DNA of 64,000 bases, taken from the NCBI GenBank assembly GCA_946558695.1, contig CAMNTQ010000008.1, positions 1 through 64,000 of the forward strand, written 5' to 3'. The translations under genes and the position numbers were made by a program. The stretch is from an uncultured Lachnospiraceae bacterium. Its GTDB lineage: Bacteria > Bacillota > Clostridia > Lachnospirales > Lachnospiraceae. The first letter of the stretch is position 1. Each line of letters opens with the position of its first letter. Positions 26,998-36,495 of this stretch are shown here, piece by piece. Under the pieces are notes generated by a model. It had not been told where the DNA came from. It saw nothing but the letters and a program-made list of their open reading frames with translations, and made no database searches.

Positions 26998-28044
26998 TTA
27001 TACCATCTTTACAACACCTTTTATTACTTCATCCTTATGGTTCAGACTGTAGTCAATTGCCTCGATACAATCCTCAAACGGGAACTCATGTGATACAATC
27101 TTTTTCACCGGAATCAGTCCGGATGCTACCGCCGCGATTGCTTTCGGCCACAGATTCCTGTAACGGTATACGGAATAAATGGTTCCTTCCATCGCATTCA
27201 ATGTCGCAATATCAAGCTCAAGTACCGGCTCCGGTGATACGCCTGTCAGCGTAACTTTTCCGCCGCGTTTGATCAGACGGCAAGTCTGCAATGTGGTAAT
27301 GCGGTTTCCTGCACACTCATATACCTGATCTGCACCGCCGCCCGGAAGCGTCTTTGCAAACTCTTCAATGTTCTCTCTCGTGCTGTTGAATACTCTTGTA
27401 GCTCCAACCTCCATCGCCTTTTCCAGACGTTTGTCCATAACGTCGGCTACGTATATCTCGCTGACTCCGCGCGCTTTCAGCGCCATAACAGTACAAAGAC
27501 CGATACAGCCGCTTCCCAGTACGATCGCCGTCTCGCCAACCCTTGCATCAGAAAGCTCCGTTCCGTGCATACCCACAGCCAGAGGCTCGATCATCGCACC
27601 CTCTAATGTGCCTACATTCTCCGGAAGCTTATAGCACATAGACGCATCATGTACGCAGTATTCCGCATTTACGCCGTCTCTCTCGTGAGGAATCGCAAGC
27701 ATCTTAATGTTTGTACACAGATTGTAAAGTCCTTTTCTGCACTCTTCACATTCTCCGCACGGAACAGCAGGCTCGATAGATACCTTATCACCAATCTCAA
27801 ACCCGGTTACTCCTTCTCCGATGGCAGTAACTACTCCGCCCGGCTCATGACCAAGCGCAAGAGGACCGTCAAGCGTCCAGTTCGCAAGCTGTCCTTCCTG
27901 ATAAAAATGAAGGTCAGAACCGCAGATTCCCACATATTCAAGCTTAATCTGGAGCTCTCCCGGACCGGGCTTCGGAATATCCCGTTCCACCCATTCCAGT
28001 TTCTGTTTTCCGGTCAATACACAAACTTTCATCTTTCCTTCCAT
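26998..28044 (-). CDS. Zinc-dependent medium-chain alcohol/polyol dehydrogenase (sorbitol/iditol dehydrogenase-like)
   Basis: 348 residues. Catalytic zinc ligands appear in GICGSDLHF (Cys) and LALGHEPGG (His-Glu), structural zinc Cys in CGECEECRKGLYNLC, and an NAD Rossmann fold at VLGSGCIGLCTVMALKARG. Family members oxidise sugar alcohols such as sorbitol, xylitol or threonine-like substrates. It is the last gene of the operon with importer, split transketolase and glycerol-kinase-like gene, so a polyol substrate is plausible. GAGGT eight bases before 28044 supports this start; an internal Met (MKVCVL) is an alternative. Confidence 0.88.
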   Translation of the reverse strand: MEGKMKVCVLTGKQKLEWVERDIPKPGPGELQIKLEYVGICGSDLHFYQEGQLANWTLDGPLALGHEPGGVVTAIGEGVTGFEIGDKVSIEPAVPCGECEECRKGLYNLCTNIKMLAIPHERDGVNAEYCVHDASMCYKLPENVGTLEGAMIEPLAVGMHGTELSDARVGETAIVLGSGCIGLCTVMALKARGVSEIYVADVMDKRLEKAMEVGATRVFNSTRENIEEFAKTLPGGGADQVYECAGNRITTLQTCRLIKRGGKVTLTGVSPEPVLELDIATLNAMEGTIYSVYRYRNLWPKAIAAVASGLIPVKKIVSHEFPFEDCIEAIDYSLNHKDEVIKGVVKMV

Positions 28045-28067
28045 ATCGCATTACCTCTTTTCTAAAA

Positions 28068-29549
28068 TTATTTTGTTAATACTCTGTGAACCGCCGAAAG
28101 CCATCCCTGATACTTATTATCCCGGATCTTTTTCTCCATCCTCGGCTCATATTTTACACGTTTTAATTTTTCAAATATCTTTTCATCCCAGACACCGAGC
28201 GCCAGACCTGCCGCATATGCCGGACCGATTCCAGACAACTCCTCTGAATCCGGAACCTGCACATCTGCCTCGGCAATATCGCTCTGGAACTGCATCAGAT
28301 AAGCATTTCTTGTCGGCCCTCCGTCTACCCGAAGCTCTCCAACCGTCACACCCGCATCTCCGCTCATGGCCTTTACGATATCCGTAATCTGATATGCGAT
28401 ACACTCAACGCCGGCTCTCACAACCTCTGCTTTCCCGGTCGTTCTCGTCATCCCCACAATTGCAGCGGATGCATGGCTGTCCCAGTAAGGCGCCCCAAGT
28501 CCGGAAAATGCCGGTATGAGATAAAGCGAATCATCGGATACCGCTTCTTTTGCAAGTTTTTCCGTCTCCGCCGGAGAATCTATCAGCTTCAGATCATCCT
28601 TCAGCCACGTAATAGTCGCTCCGGTATAATTGAGATTCCCTTCCAGCACATAATTCACCTTGCCGCCCATACTCCACGCCAGCGATGTCACTACTCCGTG
28701 GGTGCTGAGTACCGGCTTTTCTCCGATATTCATCATAATAGATGAGCCGGTACCGTACGTAGATTTGATCATACCGCTCTTAAGACACCCCTGCCCGAAT
28801 AAGGAACCATGAGAATCTCCCAGTACCCCATGTATCGGAATGGGTTTCTTAAAGAACCCTTCAAAGTCCGTCTCGCCAAAGTCAGCATCGGAATCTACAA
28901 CTTCTGCAAGATTCCCCGGATCGATTCCGAATAACTTACAGATATCCTCATCCCACTTCAATTCAAAAATATTGAAAAGCTGCGTTCTTGATGCGTTGGA
29001 GTAATCTGTTTTATAGGATCTCCCTCCTGTCAGCTTAAAAACAAGCCAGCTATCTACTGTTCCATGACAGATTTCTTTCTTTTCTGCTTTTTCTTTCGCA
29101 CCCTCAACATTTTCCAGAATCCATGCAATCTTCGATGCCGGAAAATAAGGGGACAGATTGATTCCGGTTCTCCTTCGGATATTTTCCGCTTCGCCCATTT
29201 TTTCCACGCGCTCGCAGATATCCACAGCCCTTGCACATTGCCATACGATCGCATGTCCGAGAGGCTCACCCGTCACTTTATCCCATGCAAGGGAAGTCTC
29301 TCTCTGGTTACTGATCCCGATGCCCACAACTTCTTCTTTATCAATGCCGGATTCTTCTACCAGTCTCTTTACAACCTCGACCGTGTTCCCGTATATCTCG
29401 GCCGGGTTATGGGAAACCCAGCCTTTTTCATTGATAATCTGCTCGTGCGGTTTGTCGGTGCGCTTGATAAGACTTCCGCTCTCATCAAAAAGAAGCGCTT
29501 TTGTACCCTGCGTACTCTGGTCGATACTGATAATATATTTTTCTGCCAT
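28068..29549 (-). CDS. Glycerol-kinase-like FGGY kinase with altered substrate pocket
   Basis: 493 residues, colinear with GlpK over its full length (ISIDQSTQGTKALLFD, GISNQRETSLAW, GHAIVWQ, TYGTGSS, PAFSGLGAPYWD, LRVDGGPTRN). Glycerol contacts Arg83, Glu84, Trp103, Tyr135 and Asp245 are kept, but the positions of Gln246 and Phe270 are both Ser, and the WQxRRT segment reads WQCARA. These changes would enlarge the pocket, so a longer polyol or ketose is more likely than glycerol. It lies between the transketolase halves and the polyol dehydrogenase. Confidence 0.82.
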   Translation of the reverse strand: MAEKYIISIDQSTQGTKALLFDESGSLIKRTDKPHEQIINEKGWVSHNPAEIYGNTVEVVKRLVEESGIDKEEVVGIGISNQRETSLAWDKVTGEPLGHAIVWQCARAVDICERVEKMGEAENIRRRTGINLSPYFPASKIAWILENVEGAKEKAEKKEICHGTVDSWLVFKLTGGRSYKTDYSNASRTQLFNIFELKWDEDICKLFGIDPGNLAEVVDSDADFGETDFEGFFKKPIPIHGVLGDSHGSLFGQGCLKSGMIKSTYGTGSSIMMNIGEKPVLSTHGVVTSLAWSMGGKVNYVLEGNLNYTGATITWLKDDLKLIDSPAETEKLAKEAVSDDSLYLIPAFSGLGAPYWDSHASAAIVGMTRTTGKAEVVRAGVECIAYQITDIVKAMSGDAGVTVGELRVDGGPTRNAYLMQFQSDIAEADVQVPDSEELSGIGPAYAAGLALGVWDEKIFEKLKRVKYEPRMEKKIRDNKYQGWLSAVHRVLTK

Positions 29550-30479
29550 CTATACCAACTCCAGTGCTTTCTTTGCAATGCCCTCTGCGTTCATCTCATA
29601 GTAATCGAATACTTCCTTAGATGTTCCGGTAATAACCGGCGCATCCGGCAGAGCAATATTAACCACCTTCTTGGGGCATTCACTTCCTACCACTTGGCTT
29701 ACCATAGAGCCCAATCCGCCGAACGGAGCATGCTCTTCCACAGTGATGACTGCCTTTGCATTCGATGCTGCTTTTACGATTGCATCTGTGTCTAATGGTT
29801 TCACGCAGTACATGTCAACAACTGTCGCGCTGATTCCTTTTTCTTTTAAGATCGCCGCCGCATCTACAGACGGTTTTACCATCTCACCGCATGCAATGAT
29901 CGCAATATCAGTCCCTTCTGTGACAACTGTCGCCTTATCCATCTCAAACGGCACATTGCCTTCTTCGTAGACATCGTCAACCGCGTTTCTTCCCACGCGG
30001 ATGTAAGCCGGCTTGTCATCCTTAAGAAGCTCTTTTGTCAAAAGCTCTGTCTGAAGTCTGTCGCTTGGAAGATAGACTCTCATATTCGGAACTGCGCACA
30101 TTGCCGCAATATCCTGAGCAGAATGGTGGCTCATTCCCAGCGCGCCGTAGCTGACGCCGCCGCTGATGCCGATCAGTTTTACATTCGTATTGGAATACGC
30201 CACATCAACCTTGCACTGCTCATAACTTCTTGTGGACAGGAAACATGCCGGAGACGCCGCGTACGGCTTCTTACCGCATTTTGCAAGTCCCGCGGAGATG
30301 CTTACCAGATTCTGCTCCGCGATACCCGTCTCTACGAATTGATCCGGAAGTTCATTGGCAAAAGGTGTAAATGAAGCGCTCCCTCTAGAATCACTGCACA
30401 GAGCCACAACATCCTTATCCTGTTTTCCTGCTTCTATCAATACATCACAAATTACCTGTTTGTTTGCAATCTTAGCCAT
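29550..30479 (-). CDS. Transketolase, C-terminal subunit (split form)
   Basis: 309 residues covering the pyrimidine-binding and C-terminal transketolase domains. The catalytic Glu is in FVETGIAEQNLVSISAGLA, followed by GGVSYGALGMSHHSAQDIA and a C-terminal VITVEEHAPFGGLGSMV. Split transketolases assemble from N and C halves. Its start overlaps the end of the N-terminal subunit gene by 8 bases and its end abuts the kinase gene. It provides C2 transfer between ketose and aldose phosphates for the pathway. Confidence 0.93.
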   Translation of the reverse strand: MAKIANKQVICDVLIEAGKQDKDVVALCSDSRGSASFTPFANELPDQFVETGIAEQNLVSISAGLAKCGKKPYAASPACFLSTRSYEQCKVDVAYSNTNVKLIGISGGVSYGALGMSHHSAQDIAAMCAVPNMRVYLPSDRLQTELLTKELLKDDKPAYIRVGRNAVDDVYEEGNVPFEMDKATVVTEGTDIAIIACGEMVKPSVDAAAILKEKGISATVVDMYCVKPLDTDAIVKAASNAKAVITVEEHAPFGGLGSMVSQVVGSECPKKVVNIALPDAPVITGTSKEVFDYYEMNAEGIAKKALELV

Positions 30480-31305
30480 GAAGCGCCGCCTCCTTTCCTG
30501 CTTTCAGATCTTTTTTGATCTGCTCAAGCTCCTCTGCGTTCGGTACCTTATGATGCCAGTTTGCCTTGTTCTCCATAACAGAAGAGCCTTTGCCCTTTAC
30601 TGTGTTGGCGATCAGCACTGTCGGTTTCCCTTTCACTTCCTTTGCCGCGTCAAATGCAGCCTTCAACTGGTCAATATCATTGCCGTCCGCCACATCGATC
30701 ACATTCCACCCAAAGGATTTCCATCTCTCATGAAGATCATCATGCGCCATAACATCCTCTGTATTACCGGAAATCTGAAGCCGGTTTCTGTCAACAACCG
30801 CACAGAGATTATCAAGCCCATAATGGCTTGCCGCCATCGCGCCTTCCCATACGGAACCCTCTGCGATCTCACCGTCTCCCATAACGGTATATACTCTGTA
30901 ATCTTTCTTGTCCATCTTACCAGCAAGCGCCATGCCTACACTGACCGGAAGCCCGTGTCCTAATGAACCCGAATTCATCTCGATACCCGGAAGCTTATTA
31001 TTGGGATGTCCGATGAACTTAGAACCGAATTTACTAAACTGAGCAATCACATCCCTGATGTCAAAAAATCCCTTTGCAGCCAGAACCGCATAATATGCCT
31101 CTACAGAATGTCCCTTACTCATAATGAACTTATCACGGTCAGGATCATCCATATTCTCAGGACTGATATTCATCTGATCAAAATAAATTTCCGTCAAAAT
31201 CTCCATAACACTCATGTCACCGCCAATATGTCCGGCCTTTCCTTCGACAATCATGTCAATTACATTTTCTCTTAATTCATAAGCTAATGCTTTTAAATTT
31301 TCCAT
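30472..31305 (-). CDS. Transketolase, N-terminal subunit (split form)
   Basis: 277 residues from the ATG at 31305 (MENLKALAYELRENVI). The ORF-track start adds 22 residues without family match, and GAAAGGAA precedes 31305. The ThDP diphosphate motif is VMGDGEIAEGSVWEGAMAA, with GKAGHIGGDMSVMEIL and MSKGHSVEAYYAVLA as expected. Pairs with the C-terminal subunit encoded next. Confidence 0.93.
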   Translation of the reverse strand: MENLKALAYELRENVIDMIVEGKAGHIGGDMSVMEILTEIYFDQMNISPENMDDPDRDKFIMSKGHSVEAYYAVLAAKGFFDIRDVIAQFSKFGSKFIGHPNNKLPGIEMNSGSLGHGLPVSVGMALAGKMDKKDYRVYTVMGDGEIAEGSVWEGAMAASHYGLDNLCAVVDRNRLQISGNTEDVMAHDDLHERWKSFGWNVIDVADGNDIDQLKAAFDAAKEVKGKPTVLIANTVKGKGSSVMENKANWHHKVPNAEELEQIKKDLKAGKEAALHG

Positions 31306-31336
31306 TATCCATTTCCTTTCCGCCGCTTGACACAGC

Positions 31337-32320
31337 CTATTTTTTCTTAAATACACGTGTAACTTTATCACGCATCACCGGATTCTCCTTAATCGCATCA
31401 ACCGTTACAGCAATGAGCACAACGCCGCCAGTAACAACCGTCTCCCAGTAGGAGGATACACGAAGCAGTGTAATGGATGTCGAAACTGTCTGCTGCAGAA
31501 GACCGCCGATTACCGTTCCGATCACGCCGCCGATACCGCCTGTCATAGAAGTTCCGCCGAGTACGGAGGCCGCGATCGTCGGGTTTACCCAGTTCTCACC
31601 GATCGTCGCTTGGAAGGATGCCAGTTTACATGCCATCATAGTACCTGCGATTGCCGCAAGAAGCCCGCTCATAGCGTATACGATCACTTCTACTCTCTCC
31701 GTCTTGATACCAACAATCTTCGCACAGTTTCTGTTACCGCCCAATGCATAGATATGACGTCCGAATTTCGTATATTTCAGCATCATAGTAAGAATCAGGC
31801 AGATGATCGCCATAATAATCACGATCGTCGGAAGGAAACCTCCCAGTACTCCGTTTGCCACAAACTGTGCGCTGGCAGGCATACCTACGATCGGCGAGCC
31901 CTTTGTTACGATGTATACAACGCCTTTGTAAATTTCCGCCGTCGCCAAAGTTACGATAAACGGCGTCAGACGTAAGTATGCGATAAACAATCCGTTGATC
32001 ATGCCGAGCGCAATTCCGATCAGACAGGAAACGAGAATCGAAAGCCACGGATTCACGCCCTGCTCAACCATCAGCTTCGCTGCGCACATACTTGCTACGG
32101 AACCGACAGCCGCAACTGACAGGTCGATACCTCCCGTCAAAAGAACCATCGTCTGTCCAAACGCTACAATAATGATAAATGATGCCGCTCTCGTCAATGT
32201 ACTGATATTATATGCGGTAAAGAAATTCCCGGTAAAAAGATGTACGGCAATTCCTACAAGGATCGTTACGATCAATACCATTCCCGCAGTGGATTTTAAA
32301 AACTCTACTACCTTTTTCAT
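31337..32320 (-). CDS. Sugar ABC transporter permease (RbsC type), second system
   Basis: 327 residues, mostly membrane segments, with the RbsC signature QTMVLLTGGIDLSVAAVGSV and the later ASVLGGTSMTGGIGGVIGT. Partner of the ATPase upstream and the lipoprotein at the head of the operon. A 15-base gap separates it from the ATPase gene. Confidence 0.93.
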   Translation of the reverse strand: MKKVVEFLKSTAGMVLIVTILVGIAVHLFTGNFFTAYNISTLTRAASFIIIVAFGQTMVLLTGGIDLSVAAVGSVASMCAAKLMVEQGVNPWLSILVSCLIGIALGMINGLFIAYLRLTPFIVTLATAEIYKGVVYIVTKGSPIVGMPASAQFVANGVLGGFLPTIVIIMAIICLILTMMLKYTKFGRHIYALGGNRNCAKIVGIKTERVEVIVYAMSGLLAAIAGTMMACKLASFQATIGENWVNPTIAASVLGGTSMTGGIGGVIGTVIGGLLQQTVSTSITLLRVSSYWETVVTGGVVLIAVTVDAIKENPVMRDKVTRVFKKK

Positions 32321-32335
32321 ATATAATTACCTCCT

Positions 32336-33823
32336 CTACTTAAATGCCATCTGAAGAACATCTTCCTCTGTGGTATATTCTACGTCGTCTATAAAGCCTT
32401 TCGTATGACCCTGATGCATGACCATTACACGGTCTCCCAGCGCCAACACCTCTTCCATCTCCGAAGAGATAACTACAACCGCAACTCCATTATCCGCCAG
32501 CTCTCTGACAAGCGCATGGATCTCAGCTTTTGCATTGACATCGATACCACGGGTCGGCTCATCCATGATCAGCATCCGGATTCCCTTTGCCATCCAGCGG
32601 GCAACGATAACCTTCTGCTGATTGCCGCCTGACAGATTCTTAATGAGGGCATCCCGTCCTGCCGTTTTAATACGAAATCTGTCGATATACTGATCTGTGA
32701 TCTCACTTGCCTTTTTATAATCGATCAGTCCGTTCTTTTTCAGTTGGTCATAGGAAGGAAGCACCATATTCTCCATAACCGACATACCAGGAGTGATACC
32801 GTCATGCCGCCGTTCCTCAGATACATATCCCATACCAAGCTTGATCGCTATTCTCGGATCGGCAATATCCACTTCTTTTCCTTCTATAAACATCTTTCCA
32901 CCCGGTTCCGGACGTGTAATCCCAAATACGCTTCGAAAGACCTCTGTACGGCCGGCTCCCACCAGTCCGGATACGGCAAGAATCTCACCTTTTCTCACGG
33001 TAAAGCTAACATTCTCAAACTCGCCCTGACGAGTCAGATTCTTTGCCTCGAAGAACACCTCATCCGACACCTTGCGGATTACATGCTGTGATTCCGTAAC
33101 CTTCTTACCGGCCATGTTCGTAACGATCTCTTCTTTTGTGATGTCCTTGATCTCCGTAACTTTTACAAGCTGTCCGTCTCTCATGATCGTCGCACGGTCC
33201 GCCTGAGCCATAACTTCATCCAGATGATGCGTAATAAATATCATGGAGGTTCCAGCCTTTTTCAGTCTCTGCATAGATGCAAACAAGGAATCCGCCTCTT
33301 TATTTGTCAGCACGGCCGTCGGTTCATCAAGGATCAATACCCTCGGCGAATATGCCAGCGCTCTGGCAATTGATACCAACTGCTGATAAGCCGCAGATAA
33401 ATGTTTTACTTTCTGCGTAACATCTATTTCTACATTCAGAAGCTTTAAGAGCTCCACCGCTTCTTTTTCTGCAGTTTTCCAACTAATCTTTACTCCGCTC
33501 ACTCTCTCATTTCCAAGAAAAATATTTTCCGCAATCGACGCTTCCGGAATCAGATTCAATTCCTGCGGCACGATTACGATATGATTGGATGACGCTTCCT
33601 GGGGAGATGATATCCTGATCGGTTTGCCGTCCATCAGAATCTCTCCTTCATCCATAATATACTGTCCTACCAGACAGTTCATCAGAGTACTCTTCCCGGC
33701 CCCGTTCTCGCCAAGCAGCGCATGGATTTCCCCTGGCTTGATACTAAGATCAACTCCATCCAAAGCTCTGGTTCCCGGAAATATCTTTGTAACTCCCTTC
33801 ATTTCAATTACGAATTCGCTCAA
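32336..33823 (-). CDS. Sugar ABC transporter ATP-binding protein, two-domain (RbsA type), second system
   Basis: 495 residues with two ATPase domains. Domain 1 has Walker A GENGAGKST, LSAAYQQLVSIARAL and VLILDEPTA. Domain 2 has a degenerate Walker A (GLVGAGRTEV), LSGGNQQKV and LIMDEPTRGIDV. Energises import of the sugar or polyol used by the downstream dehydrogenase, kinase and transketolase. It is separated from the binding-protein gene by a hairpin that may reduce read-through. Confidence 0.94.
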   Translation of the reverse strand: MSEFVIEMKGVTKIFPGTRALDGVDLSIKPGEIHALLGENGAGKSTLMNCLVGQYIMDEGEILMDGKPIRISSPQEASSNHIVIVPQELNLIPEASIAENIFLGNERVSGVKISWKTAEKEAVELLKLLNVEIDVTQKVKHLSAAYQQLVSIARALAYSPRVLILDEPTAVLTNKEADSLFASMQRLKKAGTSMIFITHHLDEVMAQADRATIMRDGQLVKVTEIKDITKEEIVTNMAGKKVTESQHVIRKVSDEVFFEAKNLTRQGEFENVSFTVRKGEILAVSGLVGAGRTEVFRSVFGITRPEPGGKMFIEGKEVDIADPRIAIKLGMGYVSEERRHDGITPGMSVMENMVLPSYDQLKKNGLIDYKKASEITDQYIDRFRIKTAGRDALIKNLSGGNQQKVIVARWMAKGIRMLIMDEPTRGIDVNAKAEIHALVRELADNGVAVVVISSEMEEVLALGDRVMVMHQGHTKGFIDDVEYTTEEDVLQMAFK

Positions 33824-33877
33824 CTTTCTTCACTTCCTCTACTTCTTTTTTCGAATACAAGTATCAAGTGCCGTTTT

Positions 33878-33922
33878 AAAAAAATCCACGTGACTATGTA
33901 CCGCATAATCACGTGGATTTTT
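33878..33922 (-). terminator. Attenuator-like hairpin between binding protein and ATPase genes
   Basis: AAAAATCCACGTGA pairs with TCACGTGGATTTTT around a 17-base loop, with T-rich ends on the minus strand. Placed inside an operon after the binding-protein gene, it probably lets the receptor be made in excess of the membrane components. Confidence 0.75.
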
Positions 33923-33987
33923 ATTGCTTCGTCCTTTAGTCACTTAGACAAATGATTCCACTTTGTTCTTACTTTAGTTGGTATCTG

Positions 33988-35100
33988 TTATTTGCTGAAA
34001 AGCAGGTCAATATATGTCTGAGCATCATCTTTGAATGCCAATGAAGAACCAACATCTGTAACGTCCTCTGTCGGAGCCTCGCCGTCGATCACTCTGACAG
34101 CCTCGTAGATAGCCTTATATCCCATGTCATAGCAGTTCTGAATACAAGCAACATAAAGGGTGCCGTCTGCAAGGTAGTTCAGTGTACGAAGGTCATGATC
34201 CATACCGCCGATAACAACCTGTCCCGCTTTTCCAGCGTCAGCTACAGCCTGACATGCGCCAACCGGGTTAGACATGTTGTTGCAAAGAATACCGCCAAGA
34301 TCCGGATATGCCTGCATCCATGCTTCTGTAATGGAAATAGCATTCTCAACCATATCGTCATCTCTCTGATCATCTACAACTTCGATTTCCGGATACTTCT
34401 TAACTGTATCATAGAAAGCTTTCAGTCTGTCTTCATGAGAGGTTGCTCCGATTGTTCCTGACAAGAAAGCGATCTGTTTCTTTCCATCTTCTTTCATCTT
34501 CTCGCAAACTGCCTCTGCGATGGAAGCGCCATCGCCGTAGTTATCATTGTTACCTACGAAGAATGATCTTCCGCTGTCCGGAAGGTCGGCAGATGCGAAC
34601 AGACCAACTTTAACGCCGTTGTCGATTGCTGTCTTAACAGCAGGCTCAGTAAGCGACTCTTGGTTAACGTCAACAAGAATCATGTCATATCCCTGTCCAA
34701 CCGCTGTCTCAATGGAGTTAACCTGATCATTTGCGTCAGCTCCTACCGGTGCGTACCACTCATAATCAATGGTAATGCCCTTTGCCTTCATGTCTTCTAC
34801 TGCGCCCTTAACGCCAACTTCGATTGCGTCATACCAGTCATGTACTAACTTGTATGTACAGTAAATCTTATATGTATCTTTCTTTGGTTGATAACTTGTA
34901 TCATAATCCTTGTCTGCAAGTCCTGAAGTATCTGCAGTCTCCGTCGCAGTATTGCCTTCATCCGCCGCAGGCTCTTCTGTCTTTGTCTCTGTGGAAGCTG
35001 CATCATCTCCGCCGTCACTGCTTCCTCCGCTGTTGCTGCATCCAGCCATAGCTAATACCATAGCTCCAACTAATAATAAACTAACTAATTTCCTTTTCAT
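33988..35100 (-). CDS. Sugar ABC transporter substrate-binding lipoprotein (RbsB type), second system
   Basis: 370 residues. Signal peptide with lipobox AMAGC (Cys21), then a Ser/Asp/Thr-rich linker to about residue 65. Binding-protein core with VGQGYDMILVDVNQESL, FFVGNNDNYGDGASIAEAV, GGILCNNMSNPVGACQAV and VIGGMDHDLRTL. First gene of the polyol operon, behind an AT-rich leader downstream of the divergentlike LacI region. Ligand unknown. The initial GGAGAA ribosome binding site is good. Confidence 0.92.
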   Translation of the reverse strand: MKRKLVSLLLVGAMVLAMAGCSNSGGSSDGGDDAASTETKTEEPAADEGNTATETADTSGLADKDYDTSYQPKKDTYKIYCTYKLVHDWYDAIEVGVKGAVEDMKAKGITIDYEWYAPVGADANDQVNSIETAVGQGYDMILVDVNQESLTEPAVKTAIDNGVKVGLFASADLPDSGRSFFVGNNDNYGDGASIAEAVCEKMKEDGKKQIAFLSGTIGATSHEDRLKAFYDTVKKYPEIEVVDDQRDDDMVENAISITEAWMQAYPDLGGILCNNMSNPVGACQAVADAGKAGQVVIGGMDHDLRTLNYLADGTLYVACIQNCYDMGYKAIYEAVRVIDGEAPTEDVTDVGSSLAFKDDAQTYIDLLFSK

Positions 35101-35381
35101 AATGTTCTCCTTTCATTTTAAACCTTTTGTTTTTGTTCTCATCCGGCTTTTGTGAAATTCTCCTCCTTTCCCTTAAATTTTTTCCAGTCATTCAGAATTT
35201 CTGCGCAACAAAATAAATAAATTTTTCACTAAATTTATTTTTCAAAAAATTCGCGAAAATTTATAATATTTTTGTCTTTTTGTAGCACTTTGACTATTTC
35301 TTAACAGAATTCTTTATGTCTTTTTGACTTTATGACTAAGTTATATCATATTTATCTTCACGCGTCAACTAAATTTTAAAT
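35101..35381 (-). promoter_or_regulatory. Leader and promoter region of the polyol import operon
   Basis: This AT-rich gap between the LacI terminator and the binding-protein gene holds no ORF. A minus-strand TATAAA-like -10 lies near 35262-35267. Next to it is the perfect palindrome TTCGCGAA (35250-35257) inside the longer imperfect repeat AAATTCGCGAAAATTT, with the central CpG common in LacI-family operators. AGTCAAA/AGACAAA direct repeats lie further upstream (35275-35335). The -35 is not clear. Confidence 0.45.
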
Positions 35382-35431
35382 AAAAAACCGAGAATTTTGC
35401 TAAATATTATTTAGCAAAATTCTCGGTTTTA
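35382..35431 (-). terminator. Terminator of the LacI regulator gene
   Basis: A very stable 20-bp stem (AAAACCGAGAATTTTGCTAA with its complement) and a small loop, followed on the minus strand by a T run. Confidence 0.9.
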
Positions 35432-35456
35432 CCGCATCCATTGAATTTACAAGATT

Positions 35457-36470
35457 TTACACAAGTTTCCTGACGCTTTCATTCTCAATCAATCTGGGTT
35501 CAATCTTATATTTTACGTTATACCCTCTTGTCTTTTCTATCTTCTCTACGAGCGCCTTCACCGCAAGCTCTCCCATCTCATTCCCGGGAAGCTGCACCGT
35601 CGTAACTTTCGGTTCAATGAACGAACAGATGGGACGGTTGTCAAACCCAACAAAAGACGCCTCGTCCGGAACTTTGATTCCGCGTCGTTTAAACGCCTGC
35701 ACCGCACGGCACGCCAAAAGGTCATTGTCCGCCAAAAACGCTGTCGGAAGCTTCTGACGTCCGTCCAGATATTTCTCCACATCCTTCTCCGTCTCCGCTT
35801 CCAGATACCCGACTCTCATAACATAATCCTCATGAAAAACCAGCCCCGCCTGCTTCAAACATTGTTTAAACGACTGATACCGCTCGTCAAAACAGATGAT
35901 CGGAAATTTACTCTTAATATATCCGAACTCTCTGTGCCCCATACGGTACAGATACTCGAACCCCTTGTATATTCCCATATAATTGTCTACCGTAACAGCA
36001 TCCACATCCACCGTCGGCAGCGGATTATCCAAAAACACGCAAGGCGCGCTGAGCCTCGCAAAAAACTCCATGTCCTCCGGATACATCTCAACCGCATAGA
36101 TAATATACCCCGCGTACCGGAAATCTTCCATCGCCAGATACCTTTCATTCATCGGCATATTTTTATCCAGATACATCATCGTCATCTTATAATTATTTTC
36201 TTCAACCGCACCGATGATGGCCTCTGACAGATAATTGAAAAAGGGATACTCTTCAATCACCTCACCGCCACACTTATAAATCACGAATCCAATATCCCCT
36301 TTCGCAACATTGCTATCTTTCAAAAGGTATTCGCAGCCTAGTTCCACAACCTTTTTTATAATTTCCTGCCGCTTTTCTTCCCCGACTCCCGGCTTGTTAT
36401 TCAAAACCAATGATACCGCCGCCGGAGACACCCCCAATTCACGCGCGATATCCTTCGCCTTATATCTCAT
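35457..36470 (-). CDS. LacI-family transcriptional regulator of the polyol operon
   Basis: 337 residues. N-terminal helix-turn-helix KAKDIARELGVSPAAVSLVLNNKPGVG, and a sugar-binding core with FGYIKSKFPIICFDERYQ, TAFLADNDLLACRAVQAF and FVGFDNRP. It lies upstream of the importer/transketolase operon in the same orientation and is separated from it by its own terminator, so it is a separately transcribed local regulator. Effector unknown. Confidence 0.93.
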   Translation of the reverse strand: MRYKAKDIARELGVSPAAVSLVLNNKPGVGEEKRQEIIKKVVELGCEYLLKDSNVAKGDIGFVIYKCGGEVIEEYPFFNYLSEAIIGAVEENNYKMTMMYLDKNMPMNERYLAMEDFRYAGYIIYAVEMYPEDMEFFARLSAPCVFLDNPLPTVDVDAVTVDNYMGIYKGFEYLYRMGHREFGYIKSKFPIICFDERYQSFKQCLKQAGLVFHEDYVMRVGYLEAETEKDVEKYLDGRQKLPTAFLADNDLLACRAVQAFKRRGIKVPDEASFVGFDNRPICSFIEPKVTTVQLPGNEMGELAVKALVEKIEKTRGYNVKYKIEPRLIENESVRKLV

Positions 36471-36495
36471 ATCTCTTTCCTCCCCAGATTCGTCT

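Noticed and set aside
29064-29795. 243-aa plus-strand ORF
   Set aside because: Antisense of the GlpK-like kinase and transketolase genes.
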